64,000 nucleotides of DNA from Breoghania corrubedonensis (GTDB lineage: Bacteria; Pseudomonadota; Alphaproteobacteria; Rhizobiales; Stappiaceae), in NCBI RefSeq assembly GCF_003053845.1, contig NZ_QAYG01000010.1, positions 121,986 to 185,985 of the forward strand. The letters are read 5' to 3'. Shown here in pieces: positions 51,678 to 59,788 of the stretch (positions are counted from its first letter, which is position 1; each line of letters starts with the position of its first letter). The position numbers and the translations under genes are program-made. Under the pieces are notes generated by a model, which searched no databases, was not told where the DNA came from, and saw only the letters and a list, made by a program, of their open reading frames with translations.

Positions 51678-53213
51678 ATGACCGCGAAACCCGAGGCCGG
51701 CGCGGAGCCGCTCGTCGGCGCCAAGCTGATCATCGCCGCGCTCGCCATCGGCACCGGCAACTTCCTCGTGGTGCTCGACAGCACCATTGCCAATGTCTCG
51801 GTGCCGACGATCGCGGGTTCGCTCGGCGTGTCCACCTCGCAAGGCACCTGGGTGATCACCTCCTACGCCGTGGCGGAGGCGATCACCGTGCCGCTGACCG
51901 GGTGGCTGGCGATGAAATTCGGCGGGCTTCGCACCTTCATCGCCTGCTATTTCGGCTTCGCGCTGGTCTCGCTCTATTGCGGCATGACCAATTCGCTGGA
52001 GTCGCTGATCTTCGGCCGCATTCTGCTCGGGCTTACCGGCGGGCCGATCATGCCGCTGTCGCAGATGCTGCTGGTGAAGATCTTCCCCAGGGAAAAAGCG
52101 ACGGCTGCCTCCGTGCTTTGGGCTATGACAACCCTGATCGGACCGATCGCCGGGCCGATCCTGGGCGGCATCATCTGCGACAATTACGGCTGGGAGTGGA
52201 TCTTCTTCATCAAGGTCCCCATCGCCGTGATCGGCGGATTGATCGTGATCGCGGTCATGCGCGGGCAGGCGGATCCGACCCAGAAGGCGCGCATCGATGC
52301 CGTCGGGCTCGGCCTGCTGATCGTGTGGGTCGGCTCGCTGGAAATCCTGCTGGAGGAGGGACGCGACAAGGACTGGTTCTCCTCACCGCTTATCTGCGTG
52401 CTCGCCGTCATCGCCGCCATCGGCTTCGTCGCCTTCCTGATCTGGGAGCTGACGGAGGAGCATCCGATCGTCGATCTGAGGATCTTCCGGCATCGGGGGT
52501 TCACGGCCGCGGCGGTCACGTTTGCCGGCGGATTCGGAGCCTTCTTCGCCTCCATCGTGATCCTGCCGCTGTGGCTGCAGCAGAACATGGGCTACACCGC
52601 CACCTGGGCCGGTTACGCGACCGGGCTGATGGGCGTCCTGGCGCTCATGTCGGCGCCCCTCGTCGGCAAGGCCAACGAGGTCTTCGATCCGCGCATCATC
52701 CTGTCGATAGGCATCACCGGCCTTGGCGCGATGACGGCCTGGCGGATGAGTTTCAACGGCGACGTCACCTTCTGGCAGATGGCGTGGCCGACGCTGCTGA
52801 CCGGCCCGTTCATGGTGATGTTCTTCGTGCCCGTCACCGATCTGGCGCTCGCCACGGTGGAACCGCACGAGCAGGCCAATGCGGCGGGCCTGTCGAATTT
52901 CATGCGCACGCTCGCCGGCGCGTTCGCCACCTCGCTGGTGCAGACCGGCTGGCAGAATGCGGCGCGCGTCAACCAGACCGAACTCGTCAACGCCATGCCC
53001 AACGCCAACCGGGTGGTGGGGGAGATGATGGCACAAGGCGGACTTTCACAGGATCAGGCCGTGGCGAGCCTCACGCAGATGGTCTCGCACCAGAGCGTGC
53101 TGCTCGCCACCCTCAACATGTTCGGCGTCATCACCATCGTCTTCCTGTTCGCCGCCCTGCTGCCGTGGCTGGCACCACGGCCGAAGGGCCACACGCATCA
53201 TGTCGGTCACTGA
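51678..53213 (+). CDS. EmrB/QacA-type MFS drug efflux pump (DHA2, 14 TM)
   Basis: A 511-residue major facilitator transporter of the DHA2 family with 14 membrane helices, using the proton gradient to export drugs. Motifs seen are the TM1 segment VVLDSTIANVSVPTIAG, TSYAVAEAITVPLTGW, the loop LAMKFGGLRTFIACYFGFAL, and motif C GPIAGPILGGIICDNYGWEW. Charged residues occur in the loops as expected. It completes the three-gene pump downstream of the TetR operator. Substrate not predictable. Confidence 0.94.
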   Translation: MTAKPEAGAEPLVGAKLIIAALAIGTGNFLVVLDSTIANVSVPTIAGSLGVSTSQGTWVITSYAVAEAITVPLTGWLAMKFGGLRTFIACYFGFALVSLYCGMTNSLESLIFGRILLGLTGGPIMPLSQMLLVKIFPREKATAASVLWAMTTLIGPIAGPILGGIICDNYGWEWIFFIKVPIAVIGGLIVIAVMRGQADPTQKARIDAVGLGLLIVWVGSLEILLEEGRDKDWFSSPLICVLAVIAAIGFVAFLIWELTEEHPIVDLRIFRHRGFTAAAVTFAGGFGAFFASIVILPLWLQQNMGYTATWAGYATGLMGVLALMSAPLVGKANEVFDPRIILSIGITGLGAMTAWRMSFNGDVTFWQMAWPTLLTGPFMVMFFVPVTDLALATVEPHEQANAAGLSNFMRTLAGAFATSLVQTGWQNAARVNQTELVNAMPNANRVVGEMMAQGGLSQDQAVASLTQMVSHQSVLLATLNMFGVITIVFLFAALLPWLAPRPKGHTHHVGH

Positions 53214-53220
53214 GACGCGC

Positions 53221-54084
53221 TCACCCATCCGCCCCTGCGGCGCTATCAATGCGCGGGCGGTAATCGGGCGCGCCCCAGTGCCGGGTGCACCGGCGCCCGC
53301 CTCCCGTTGCCGCCTCGCCCAGCCCGTAATGGCGGGCGAGCCCCGATAATGCCAGCGCCAGAACCAGCTTTCCCGAACGCGCCGGCCAGGCGTGGCGGCG
53401 CTCCAGCGCCTCAAGACCCTGCAACTCGCAGCACACATCGACCAGCACGCCGGAAAGCTCCGGCCCCACGGCTGCAAGGGCGCGGTGAACCCGATCTCGC
53501 GCATCAAGCGCGGCGGCCGTCAGATCGGCGATCCCGCCGCTGGCTCCCGATCGCTTGCGGTCGTGATGAACGCTGTCGCCCCAATTGGCTGTGACGCGGG
53601 CCTCGAACCCGGCGCGGCTGTAATCGGCGCGCAGCCGCTCGCCCGCTTCAAGCTGGGAAGGTGTGACCCATGGCTGTCCGTCGGGCCGCCGCCGGCTCGC
53701 GAGCCAGGCAAGCGGGCTCTCCGACAGGTCGATCGTCACGGCCATGCGTCCGCCGGTCTGGTCGCGCATCGTGGTGGTCACCGTCTCGCGGTGCTGCGCG
53801 GCAAAGCTGTCGCCCTCCGCCAGCGCACGGCGCAGCCAGGCGCGCCCCTCCGCCGCAAGAGAAACCCGGCCATCTCCCCCCTCTTCCACAAGGCCATCGG
53901 CGCGCACCTTTCTGTAGAGGTGAAACGCCAGTTCCACGACGCGCGCGGTCCCCGCACCGCGCTCCTCCCGGCGAAGGCGCACCGTGTCGCCCTCGCGGCT
54001 CAACCATGCCGCCCCCCCGGCCAGCGACTTGAGAGCACGAACGATGCGGCGGCGCGCCTCCGCTTCCTGCCGGCGGGCACTCAA
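53221..54084 (-). CDS. DUF6456 domain protein
   Basis: A 287-residue soluble protein. The N-terminal half looks like a winged helix (ARRRIVRALKSLAGGAAWLS ... ELAFHLYRKVRADGLVEEGG ... VSLAAEGRAWLRRAL). The C-terminal half has PLAWLASRRRPDGQPWVTPS, QLEAGERLRADYSRAGFEAR, a domain of about 130 residues, and the ending RHWGAPDYRPR, the DUF6456 hallmark. It overlaps the next gene upstream by 4 bases, so the two are coupled. A DNA-linked regulatory role is inferred only from the fold and the partner. Confidence 0.8.
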   Translation of the reverse strand: MSARRQEAEARRRIVRALKSLAGGAAWLSREGDTVRLRREERGAGTARVVELAFHLYRKVRADGLVEEGGDGRVSLAAEGRAWLRRALAEGDSFAAQHRETVTTTMRDQTGGRMAVTIDLSESPLAWLASRRRPDGQPWVTPSQLEAGERLRADYSRAGFEARVTANWGDSVHHDRKRSGASGGIADLTAAALDARDRVHRALAAVGPELSGVLVDVCCELQGLEALERRHAWPARSGKLVLALALSGLARHYGLGEAATGGGRRCTRHWGAPDYRPRIDSAAGADG

Positions 54085-54479
54085 TTCATTGTCTCCCAGC
54101 GGCTGTCGGCCGCTTGCCGGCAGGCGCGCGCGGCCTTTTCGATCGCCGCCAGCATCCCGTCGAATGCGGGATCGTCACGCCGGTCCTCCACCAGCCGGCA
54201 GGCATAGCCGGCCGTGGTCCGGTCGCGGCCGAAAAGCCGCCCGACCTCGCTCAGCGACAGACCGAAGCCGACATGCGCGACGTACATGGCGACTTGTCGC
54301 GCGAAGGCGACCGGCGCCCGCGAACGGGTCGGTGCCTTCAACGCATCCGGCGCAACGCCGAAGACCGCCGCCACCGTCACCTGGACCAGATGGCAGTTCA
54401 TCGCGTTCTCCACCACCGCGTGCGGCGCGCTTTCCCCATACGTTCCGTGGGTCTGTGAAATGTGGATATGCCCGTCACC
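54081..54479 (-). CDS. Orphan DnaA-domain-IV-type HTH protein
   Basis: A 132-residue protein without the DnaA ATPase. Residues about 55-105 match the DnaA C-terminal DNA-binding domain: RSRAPVAFARQVAMYVAHVG then LSLSEVGRLFGRDRTTAGYA and CRLVEDRRDDPAFD, the region equivalent to the DnaA-box recognition signature DHTTVLHA. ATG 54479 follows AAGGAGGGGG, a strong ribosome site; a longer frame begins with a TTG at 54521 and is unlikely. It is coupled to DUF6456. It could bind DnaA-box-like sites, but no target is visible. Confidence 0.8.
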   Translation of the reverse strand, partial: GDGHIHISQTHGTYGESAPHAVVENAMNCHLVQVTVAAVFGVAPDALKAPTRSRAPVAFARQVAMYVAHVGFGLSLSEVGRLFGRDRTTAGYACRLVEDRRDDPAFDGMLAAIEKAARACRQAADSRWETMN

Positions 54480-54716
54480 CATCGAGCCCCCCTCCTTGCG
54501 TTCAAAAATCTCAATCGGCAATTGCAGTCCGAGTGTAGGAATTGATACCTACATACTTTGTAGGCCTCTCGGAGGGCTGGGGATAAGTTTCCCGGCTTGG
54601 TTAATCGCCCGCTACGCGACCGGAGCCGGGTTTCGCGTCTCTGGGGGCTTTTATTCCCGCACCTTGGGCCGATGGCATGCTGAAGGGGAAAACCCAGCAC
54701 AGGAGCATGTCGCGCG

Positions 54717-55088
54717 ATGAGGCAGGACCGAGGACAAACGACACGAGGAGCGCAAAGCGAGGCGGCGCGGCACGAGGCGCTCAGGTTGCGCACACTCGCC
54801 CGGCTGATCGGGGCGGAACCGGGCGAAGGAGAGAGCGCGCAACGGGCCGTGGTCGCCCGCCTCGCGAAAGCGCTACGCGGCGAAAGGCGACGCGGCAAGG
54901 CCGGTCACTGGACCTATGATCTGAACCGCCATATCGCCCTGCTGCAGGCCTACCGCGCCGAGCGTGCGCTTCTGCCAGGCGCCGTTCAGGGACGCGCGGA
55001 TGGTACCTATCCCCCACCCCCCGGCCGCCATGCATCGGCAGGCCCGCGACAAACCCATGAGGAAAAGTCACCGCGCCCCTGCGGATAA
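54717..55088 (+). CDS. Small hypothetical protein, possibly conserved in Rhizobiales
   Basis: A 123-residue basic soluble protein with helices and the segment RGKAGHWTYDLNRHIALLQA followed by YRAERALLPGA. The N-terminal half is Arg/Ala/Glu-rich (LRLRTLARLIGAEPGEGESA). AGGAG lies 11 bases before the ATG. The C-terminal 30 residues are Pro/Gly-rich. It is divergent from the orphan DnaA-domain gene and ends before a bidirectional terminator. I do not recognise a function. Confidence 0.65.
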   Translation: MRQDRGQTTRGAQSEAARHEALRLRTLARLIGAEPGEGESAQRAVVARLAKALRGERRRGKAGHWTYDLNRHIALLQAYRAERALLPGAVQGRADGTYPPPPGRHASAGPRQTHEEKSPRPCG

Positions 55089-55211
55089 CGCGCCTTGCGT
55101 CCCAACGCGCCCAGGCGCTGCGGGCGGGCACCACGGCAGAGCGCGATGATACGGGCGATGCGTTTGCCGATCGGGCGAACGCCGGAAAGCCCTGAGCCGC
55201 CGCCAAACACG

Positions 55212-55244
55212 AAAAGACCGCGACGCCGGGCGCCGCGGTCTTTT
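55212..55244. terminator. Bidirectional terminator between the small hypothetical gene and mucR
   Basis: AAAAGACCGC / GCGGTCTTTT inverted repeat around a GC-rich 13-base loop. T runs occur on both strands, so it can stop transcription from the plus-strand gene and from mucR. Confidence 0.75.
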
Positions 55245-55318
55245 GTCGGACATGCGTCGTGCCTGCACGGGAAGATGCCGGCCACGTCGCGAGAGCAGGC
55301 TGACCTGCGCGCCCGGGC

Positions 55319-55735
55319 TTACTTGCCGCGACGGCGCTGCTGGCCGAGGCCCATCTTCTTGGCCAGATCCGAGCGCGCGGCCGCGTAGTTCGGCGCAACC
55401 ATCGGATAGTCGGCCGGCAGGCCCCACTTCTCACGGTATTCTTCCGGAGTCATGTCATAGTGGGTGCGCAGATGACGCTTCAGCGACTTGAACTGCTTGC
55501 CGTCTTCCAGGCAGATAATGTAATCGGGCGTAACCGACTTCTTGACCGGCACTGCAGGCTTCAGCGGTTCCGGCTCCGGCTCGACCACGGCGCCACTGGT
55601 GCGCTGCAGCGCGCCGAAGACTTCGTTGATCAGCTGAGGAAGATCGGTCGCCGGAACGGTATTGTTGCTCACGTAAGCGGAGACAATGTCGGCCGCAAGG
55701 TCGATCAGGTTGTCGTCAGTCACATTTTCCGTCAT
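55319..55735 (-). CDS. mucR: MucR/Ros-family zinc-finger regulator
   Basis: A 138-residue global regulator of the MucR/Ros type that binds AT-rich promoter DNA in alphaproteobacteria. The zinc-finger residues are Cys75, Asp78, His88 and His92 in [23 protein letters not shown], followed by the conserved [20 protein letters not shown] and [18 protein letters not shown]. The second ligand is Asp rather than Cys, as in several family members. The N-terminal 50 residues are the helical oligomerisation region. It usually represses itself through AT-rich upstream DNA; the 450-base upstream region here is indeed AT-richer than average. Confidence 0.94.
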   Translation of the reverse strand: MTENVTDDNLIDLAADIVSAYVSNNTVPATDLPQLINEVFGALQRTSGAVVEPEPEPLKPAVPVKKSVTPDYIICLEDGKQFKSLKRHLRTHYDMTPEEYREKWGLPADYPMVAPNYAAARSDLAKKMGLGQQRRRGK

Positions 55736-56186
55736 CTTTCACCCGTTTGTTGTCTGACTTTTGGCTCTTTGACACAGAGATTTTGGCGTCGACACTACCT
55801 GCCGCGACCGCCCGTGAAAACCGAACTTCGGCCATTACTGGGCTTCAAGTCGATTCCAAACTCTCGATAATTCGTTGCCAGTCTATATACATCGTGAACG
55901 ACAATAACAACAGAAAATATTAAAACAATGGCTGCGAATTCAATCGATTTGGAGCATGTACGAACGTATCCCTGTTCAGGCTATATCAGCGGTTACATTT
56001 GCCAATAAATTGTTCGGTTTTCCCCCAGCGGAAGCCAGGCGCACAAATTCGACCGCCGCGCACGGCGGCGGCGACGTGGGCACAATCAAAAAAGGTTGCC
56101 GCGCGTTGCGACAACCCAAGAGAAACAATGAAAAACGGAGAAAATCCGGCAAACGGATAGAAAACGGCAAATTGCTTGGAAACGGT
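55736..56186. other. AT-rich intergenic region upstream of mucR
   Basis: This 451-base region between mrpG and mucR must hold the mucR promoter and lies past the end of the mrp operon. It is visibly AT-rich around 55840-56000 and contains T-rich tracts suited to MucR autoregulation. Short frames in it have neither start signals nor protein character. Confidence 0.5.
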
Positions 56187-56525
56187 TTACTGTTTCTTGC
56201 CGTCCTGCGCTTCCGCCAGCTCATCTATCACCGTGGCATCGCACGGCTTGTAACCGACGATATAGGCGGCACGCGCGAGCAGGTGTGCGGAGACCGGTGC
56301 CGTCAGCATGAAGAAGATGACCCCCGCGATGGCCCGGGTGACGACGTCGAGCTCACCCGCGTGCACAGCGAGAGCCAGCAGAAGCACGCCGGATCCCAGC
56401 GTACCGGCCTTGCTGGCCGCATGCATGCGCATGTAGACGTCCTTGAAGCGGGCGAGGCCCAACGCAGCGGTGAAGCAGAAGAACGAGCCGACAACCAGCG
56501 CGCAACCGACGATGACGGAAGTCAT
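56187..56525 (-). CDS. mrpG: Mrp antiporter subunit G
   Basis: A 112-residue MrpG/MnhG/PhaG subunit with three membrane helices: [39 protein letters not shown] and [39 protein letters not shown] between the first two is the family signature. It overlaps mrpF by 4 bases. All seven Mrp subunits are needed for cation/proton exchange. Confidence 0.93.
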   Translation of the reverse strand: MTSVIVGCALVVGSFFCFTAALGLARFKDVYMRMHAASKAGTLGSGVLLLALAVHAGELDVVTRAIAGVIFFMLTAPVSAHLLARAAYIVGYKPCDATVIDELAEAQDGKKQ

Positions 56526-56908
56526 GAGCGTCCCTCCTCCGAGGAATCCGGCGTGGCGACGGGCCCGTGCACCGGCTGGGTGTTCTGAATGTCGCGATGC
56601 GTTTCCGCGGTAATCGAGGCGTCGCCGGCAAGCCCGCGGTTGAGCAGGAAGCGGGCGAACGCCACTGTGGCGAGAAAGCCGACGAGGCCCAGCGAGATGG
56701 CGATGTCGAGATAGAGATAGAAATCCGTCTTCACGCCGATTACCGCGATAAAGCCGATCCCCACGGTCACCAGCATGTCCAGCGCGACGAAACGGTCGGG
56801 AATGGTCGGGCCGGTGACGATCCGGTAGACCGTCATCAGGAACGACAAGGACAGCACCCCGAGGGCGACATCGATGCAGATCTCGAGGAAATACTCGGTG
56901 CCCATCAT
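56522..56908 (-). CDS. mrpF: Mrp antiporter subunit F
   Basis: A 128-residue MrpF/MnhF protein with three membrane helices. The conserved block is [20 protein letters not shown] followed by [20 protein letters not shown]. The C-terminal 35 residues are a soluble tail. It overlaps mrpE and mrpG by 4 bases each, giving translational coupling. Confidence 0.94.
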   Translation of the reverse strand: MMGTEYFLEICIDVALGVLSLSFLMTVYRIVTGPTIPDRFVALDMLVTVGIGFIAVIGVKTDFYLYLDIAISLGLVGFLATVAFARFLLNRGLAGDASITAETHRDIQNTQPVHGPVATPDSSEEGRS

Positions 56909-57384
56909 CGGAACGCCTCCAGGATCTTTCGTTCGAAGCCGTCGCGGATCTCGTCGATCAACGCCTGCGGATCCGGCACGTTGAGGACATGCACGTAAAG
57001 GACGCGGCGATCCTGGGAAACATCGACCGAAAGCGTGCCCGGCGTCAAAGTGATGATGTTCGCAAGCAAGGTAATCTCGAAATCGCGATCCACGGTGAGC
57101 GGATAGGCGATGATGCCCGGCTTCAGGTAGGTGATATCCGGCGTGAGCACGATCCTTGCGACCCGCCAGGCCGACAGTACCAGCTCATAGACGAAGAGCA
57201 TCGCCAGCGAGAACACGCGTCCGGCGCGGCGGAAATAGCCGCCGGTGCCGACCTGTTCGCGGATCGTGAAAAGGACCGCGGCCGACAGCACGAAGCCGAA
57301 ACACAGATTGACGAAGGCGAAGGAACCGGTGACTGCTCCCCAGGCCAGCGCCATGAGGATGTTGATAAGGAAGATTCCGATCAT
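56905..57384 (-). CDS. mrpE: Mrp antiporter subunit E
   Basis: A 159-residue MrpE subunit with two to three N-terminal membrane segments ([40 protein letters not shown]). The typical [20 protein letters not shown] and [20 protein letters not shown] follow, then a soluble end. ATG 57384 overlaps the last codons of mrpD by 4 bases; the longer frame upstream is a shadow of mrpD. Confidence 0.93.
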   Translation of the reverse strand: MIGIFLINILMALAWGAVTGSFAFVNLCFGFVLSAAVLFTIREQVGTGGYFRRAGRVFSLAMLFVYELVLSAWRVARIVLTPDITYLKPGIIAYPLTVDRDFEITLLANIITLTPGTLSVDVSQDRRVLYVHVLNVPDPQALIDEIRDGFERKILEAFR

Positions 57385-58988
57385 GGATGGCCTCCCGTCC
57401 CGCCGAATACCGACCCGATGTAACCGCTGGGATCGACAAGCCCGGCCGCACCGGTCTTGGCGATCGCGACGAGGCCGTCCGGCGCCAGTCCGATGAAGAG
57501 CGACAAGCCCACCAGCAGTCCCAGCGCCAACCACATGCCGGTATAGGCAGCGGTGACATCGGGCGCCGTCATGTCCGCATTTTCAGCGTAGGCGAAAGCG
57601 GTGCCGTCCGGTGTGCCCTCAGGCCCGCCGCGCCAGAACGCATAAAGGCCGATGCGCGCCAGGGCGATGGTGGTGAGGAACCCGGCCACCAGGATGGAGC
57701 CGGCAAGCCACGGCCAGTCGCTCTTGAGCGAGGCATCGACCAGCAGCACCTTCGCCCAGAATCCGGAAGTCGGCGGAAGGCCCGAGAACGACATCGCCAG
57801 AATGATGAAGGCGAGCGCGAGCAAGGGGCTCTTGCCATAGAGCCCGCCGAGCTCGCGCAGCGCGAAGGTACCGCTCATGCGCCCGGCCATGCCGGTGACG
57901 AAATAGAGCCCCGTCATGACGATGATCGAGTGGATCGCGTAGAGGATCGTGCCGGTGAGCGAGAGCGCGGTGGAGACCGCGATGCCGGCCAGCATGGAGC
58001 CGATACTGGAAATGACCAGATAGCCCAGCGCTCGGCGCAGGTCCGACTGGGCCATGGCGCCGAGCGCGCCCGAAATCATGGTGGCGACAGCAACCACCGC
58101 CAGCACATGCGCCAGAAGCGCGTGATGGACCGGCAGCAGCATCACCATGGTGCGCATCAAGGCGTAGATGCCGACCTTGGTGAGCAGGCCGGCGAAGACC
58201 CCCGCGACCGCGATACGCGGCGTGTGATAGGAGGCCGGCAACCAGAAATTGACCGGAAACGCGGCCGCCTTCATCGCGAAGGCGAGCAGATAGAGCATTG
58301 CCACGGTGGTGATCGGCGCATGGTTCGGCAGGGCCGCGACGGAGCGCGGGATATCGGCCATGTTGAGGGTACCGACGAGGCCGTAGAGATAGCCGGTGGC
58401 GATGAGGAACAGCGTCGTCGCGATGAGGTTCAAGATGCCGTACTTGACCGCACCGTCGAGCTGGGCCTTGTCCGAGCCAAGGATCAGCAGCCCGAAGGAC
58501 GAGATCAGCAGCACCTCGAACCAGACATAGAGGTTGAAGATATCCCCGGTCAGGAACGTGCCGGAAACGCCCGTCATCAAGAGCATCAGGAACGGGTAGA
58601 AGCCGTAGCGCCGTGAGGCCGCATCGCTGTCGCCCACGCCGTAGAGCGCGGTGGCGAACGCCACGATGGAGGCGATCAGCGCCAGCATGGCGCCCGTCGC
58701 ATCGACCGTGAAGGCGATACCGTAGGGCGGCAGCCACTGGCCCATCACCATGGTGATGACGCCCTTGTCCATGACCCGGGCGAGCAGCCCGAAATTGGAC
58801 AGCATCAACAGGCCCAGCGTGGCGATGGCGATGCGCGGCTGGATCTTCGTCTGCTTGCGCATCATCAGGCAGATGACGCCGCCCAGGATGGTAATGATGA
58901 TGGGCGAGACGACAAGCCAGTCGGCCGTCGCAACCGGCGTCGTGATCATGGCGTGGGAAACGTCGGCCGTGTGTTCGCTAACCGCCAT
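57381..58988 (-). CDS. mrpD: Mrp antiporter subunit D
   Basis: A 535-residue NuoM/MnhD-like membrane subunit with about 14 helices. The transmembrane Lys and Glu of the proton pathway are seen in LYVWFEVLLISSFGLLIL and FAMKAAAFPVNFWLPASYHT, with the family motif YHTPRIAVAGVFAGLLTKVG in between. It is one of the two large ion-translocating subunits. It is coupled to mrpE by a 4-base overlap and follows mrpC after 3 bases. Confidence 0.95.
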   Translation of the reverse strand: MAVSEHTADVSHAMITTPVATADWLVVSPIIITILGGVICLMMRKQTKIQPRIAIATLGLLMLSNFGLLARVMDKGVITMVMGQWLPPYGIAFTVDATGAMLALIASIVAFATALYGVGDSDAASRRYGFYPFLMLLMTGVSGTFLTGDIFNLYVWFEVLLISSFGLLILGSDKAQLDGAVKYGILNLIATTLFLIATGYLYGLVGTLNMADIPRSVAALPNHAPITTVAMLYLLAFAMKAAAFPVNFWLPASYHTPRIAVAGVFAGLLTKVGIYALMRTMVMLLPVHHALLAHVLAVVAVATMISGALGAMAQSDLRRALGYLVISSIGSMLAGIAVSTALSLTGTILYAIHSIIVMTGLYFVTGMAGRMSGTFALRELGGLYGKSPLLALAFIILAMSFSGLPPTSGFWAKVLLVDASLKSDWPWLAGSILVAGFLTTIALARIGLYAFWRGGPEGTPDGTAFAYAENADMTAPDVTAAYTGMWLALGLLVGLSLFIGLAPDGLVAIAKTGAAGLVDPSGYIGSVFGGTGGHP

Positions 58989-58991
58989 TCG

Positions 58992-59369
58992 TCAGTACCC
59001 CATCGGCGGTCTTGCTTCGCCTTTCGGCTCGGCGACGCGCATTTCGTTGGCATCGTCCGTACCCAGTTCCTGATAGGTGCGGAAGGCGAGCACCAGCAGG
59101 AAGGCAAAGAAGGAAAAGGAAATCACGATCGCCGTCAGGATCAGCGCCTGGGGCAGCGGATTGGCCGTCGCTCCGACGGGGACAAGCGAGCTGTCGGGGA
59201 TGACCGGCGGCACCTCGCGTTCCAGCCGTCCGGCCGTGAAGATCAGCAGGTTGACCGCATTGCCGAGAATGGAAATGCCCAGAAGGATGCGGATCAGCTG
59301 GCGCGACAGCATGAGATAGATGCTGGCGGCGAAGATGAACCCGATCAGGACTGCGAAACCGGCTTCCAT
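58992..59369 (-). CDS. mrpC: Mrp antiporter subunit C
   Basis: A 125-residue NuoK/MnhC-like subunit with three membrane helices: GFAVLIGFIFAASIYLMLSR, LLGISILGNAVNLLIFTAGR and ALILTAIVISFSFFAFLLVL. The ISILGNAVNLLIF segment is the family signature. It shares one base with the mrpB stop. Confidence 0.94.
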   Translation of the reverse strand: MEAGFAVLIGFIFAASIYLMLSRQLIRILLGISILGNAVNLLIFTAGRLEREVPPVIPDSSLVPVGATANPLPQALILTAIVISFSFFAFLLVLAFRTYQELGTDDANEMRVAEPKGEARPPMGY

Positions 59370-59788
59370 CAGTCGTTCTCCCTTTCCTCAAGGGCGAGTG
59401 CGATCGAGGTGATCGAGCCCAGCACGACGAAATAGACACCGATGTCGAAGACCATGACGGTCGACAGCGCCAGATCGACACCGAAGATCTCGGGATAGAT
59501 CCAGTGCGCCTTGAGGAAGGCGACATGAGTCAGAAGCGAAGGCAGCCCCGACAGGCATGATATCAGCAACCCGAAGGCCGACAGGCTCATCGGGTGGAAA
59601 TGGATAGCCCGGCGCACCGGCCGCACGCCGCAGGCGATGCCGTAGATCGCGAGCGCGGACGCCGCGATGAGCCCGCCGATGAACCCGCCGCCGGGTTCGT
59701 TGTGCCCGCGCAGCAGCACGAAGATCGAGAACAGGATCATCAGCGCCGTCAGGAACGGGGCGATGGTTCGGAAGATGACCGTATTCAC
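59369..59788 (-). CDS. mrpB: Mrp antiporter subunit B
   Basis: A 139-residue MnhB subunit with four membrane helices. The block [20 protein letters not shown] is the family signature. MrpB here is a separate protein, as in seven-gene operons, not fused to MrpA. It overlaps mrpA by 4 bases (ATGA). Confidence 0.94.
   Translation of the reverse strand: MNTVIFRTIAPFLTALMILFSIFVLLRGHNEPGGGFIGGLIAASALAIYGIACGVRPVRRAIHFHPMSLSAFGLLISCLSGLPSLLTHVAFLKAHWIYPEIFGVDLALSTVMVFDIGVYFVVLGSITSIALALEEREND

Noticed and set aside
54781..55434. Minus-strand open frame of 217 codons between mucR and the orphan DnaA-domain gene
   Set aside because: It overlaps the plus-strand gene with a better ribosome site, crosses a terminator hairpin, and overlaps the end of mucR; the translation is Arg/Pro/Ala-rich.
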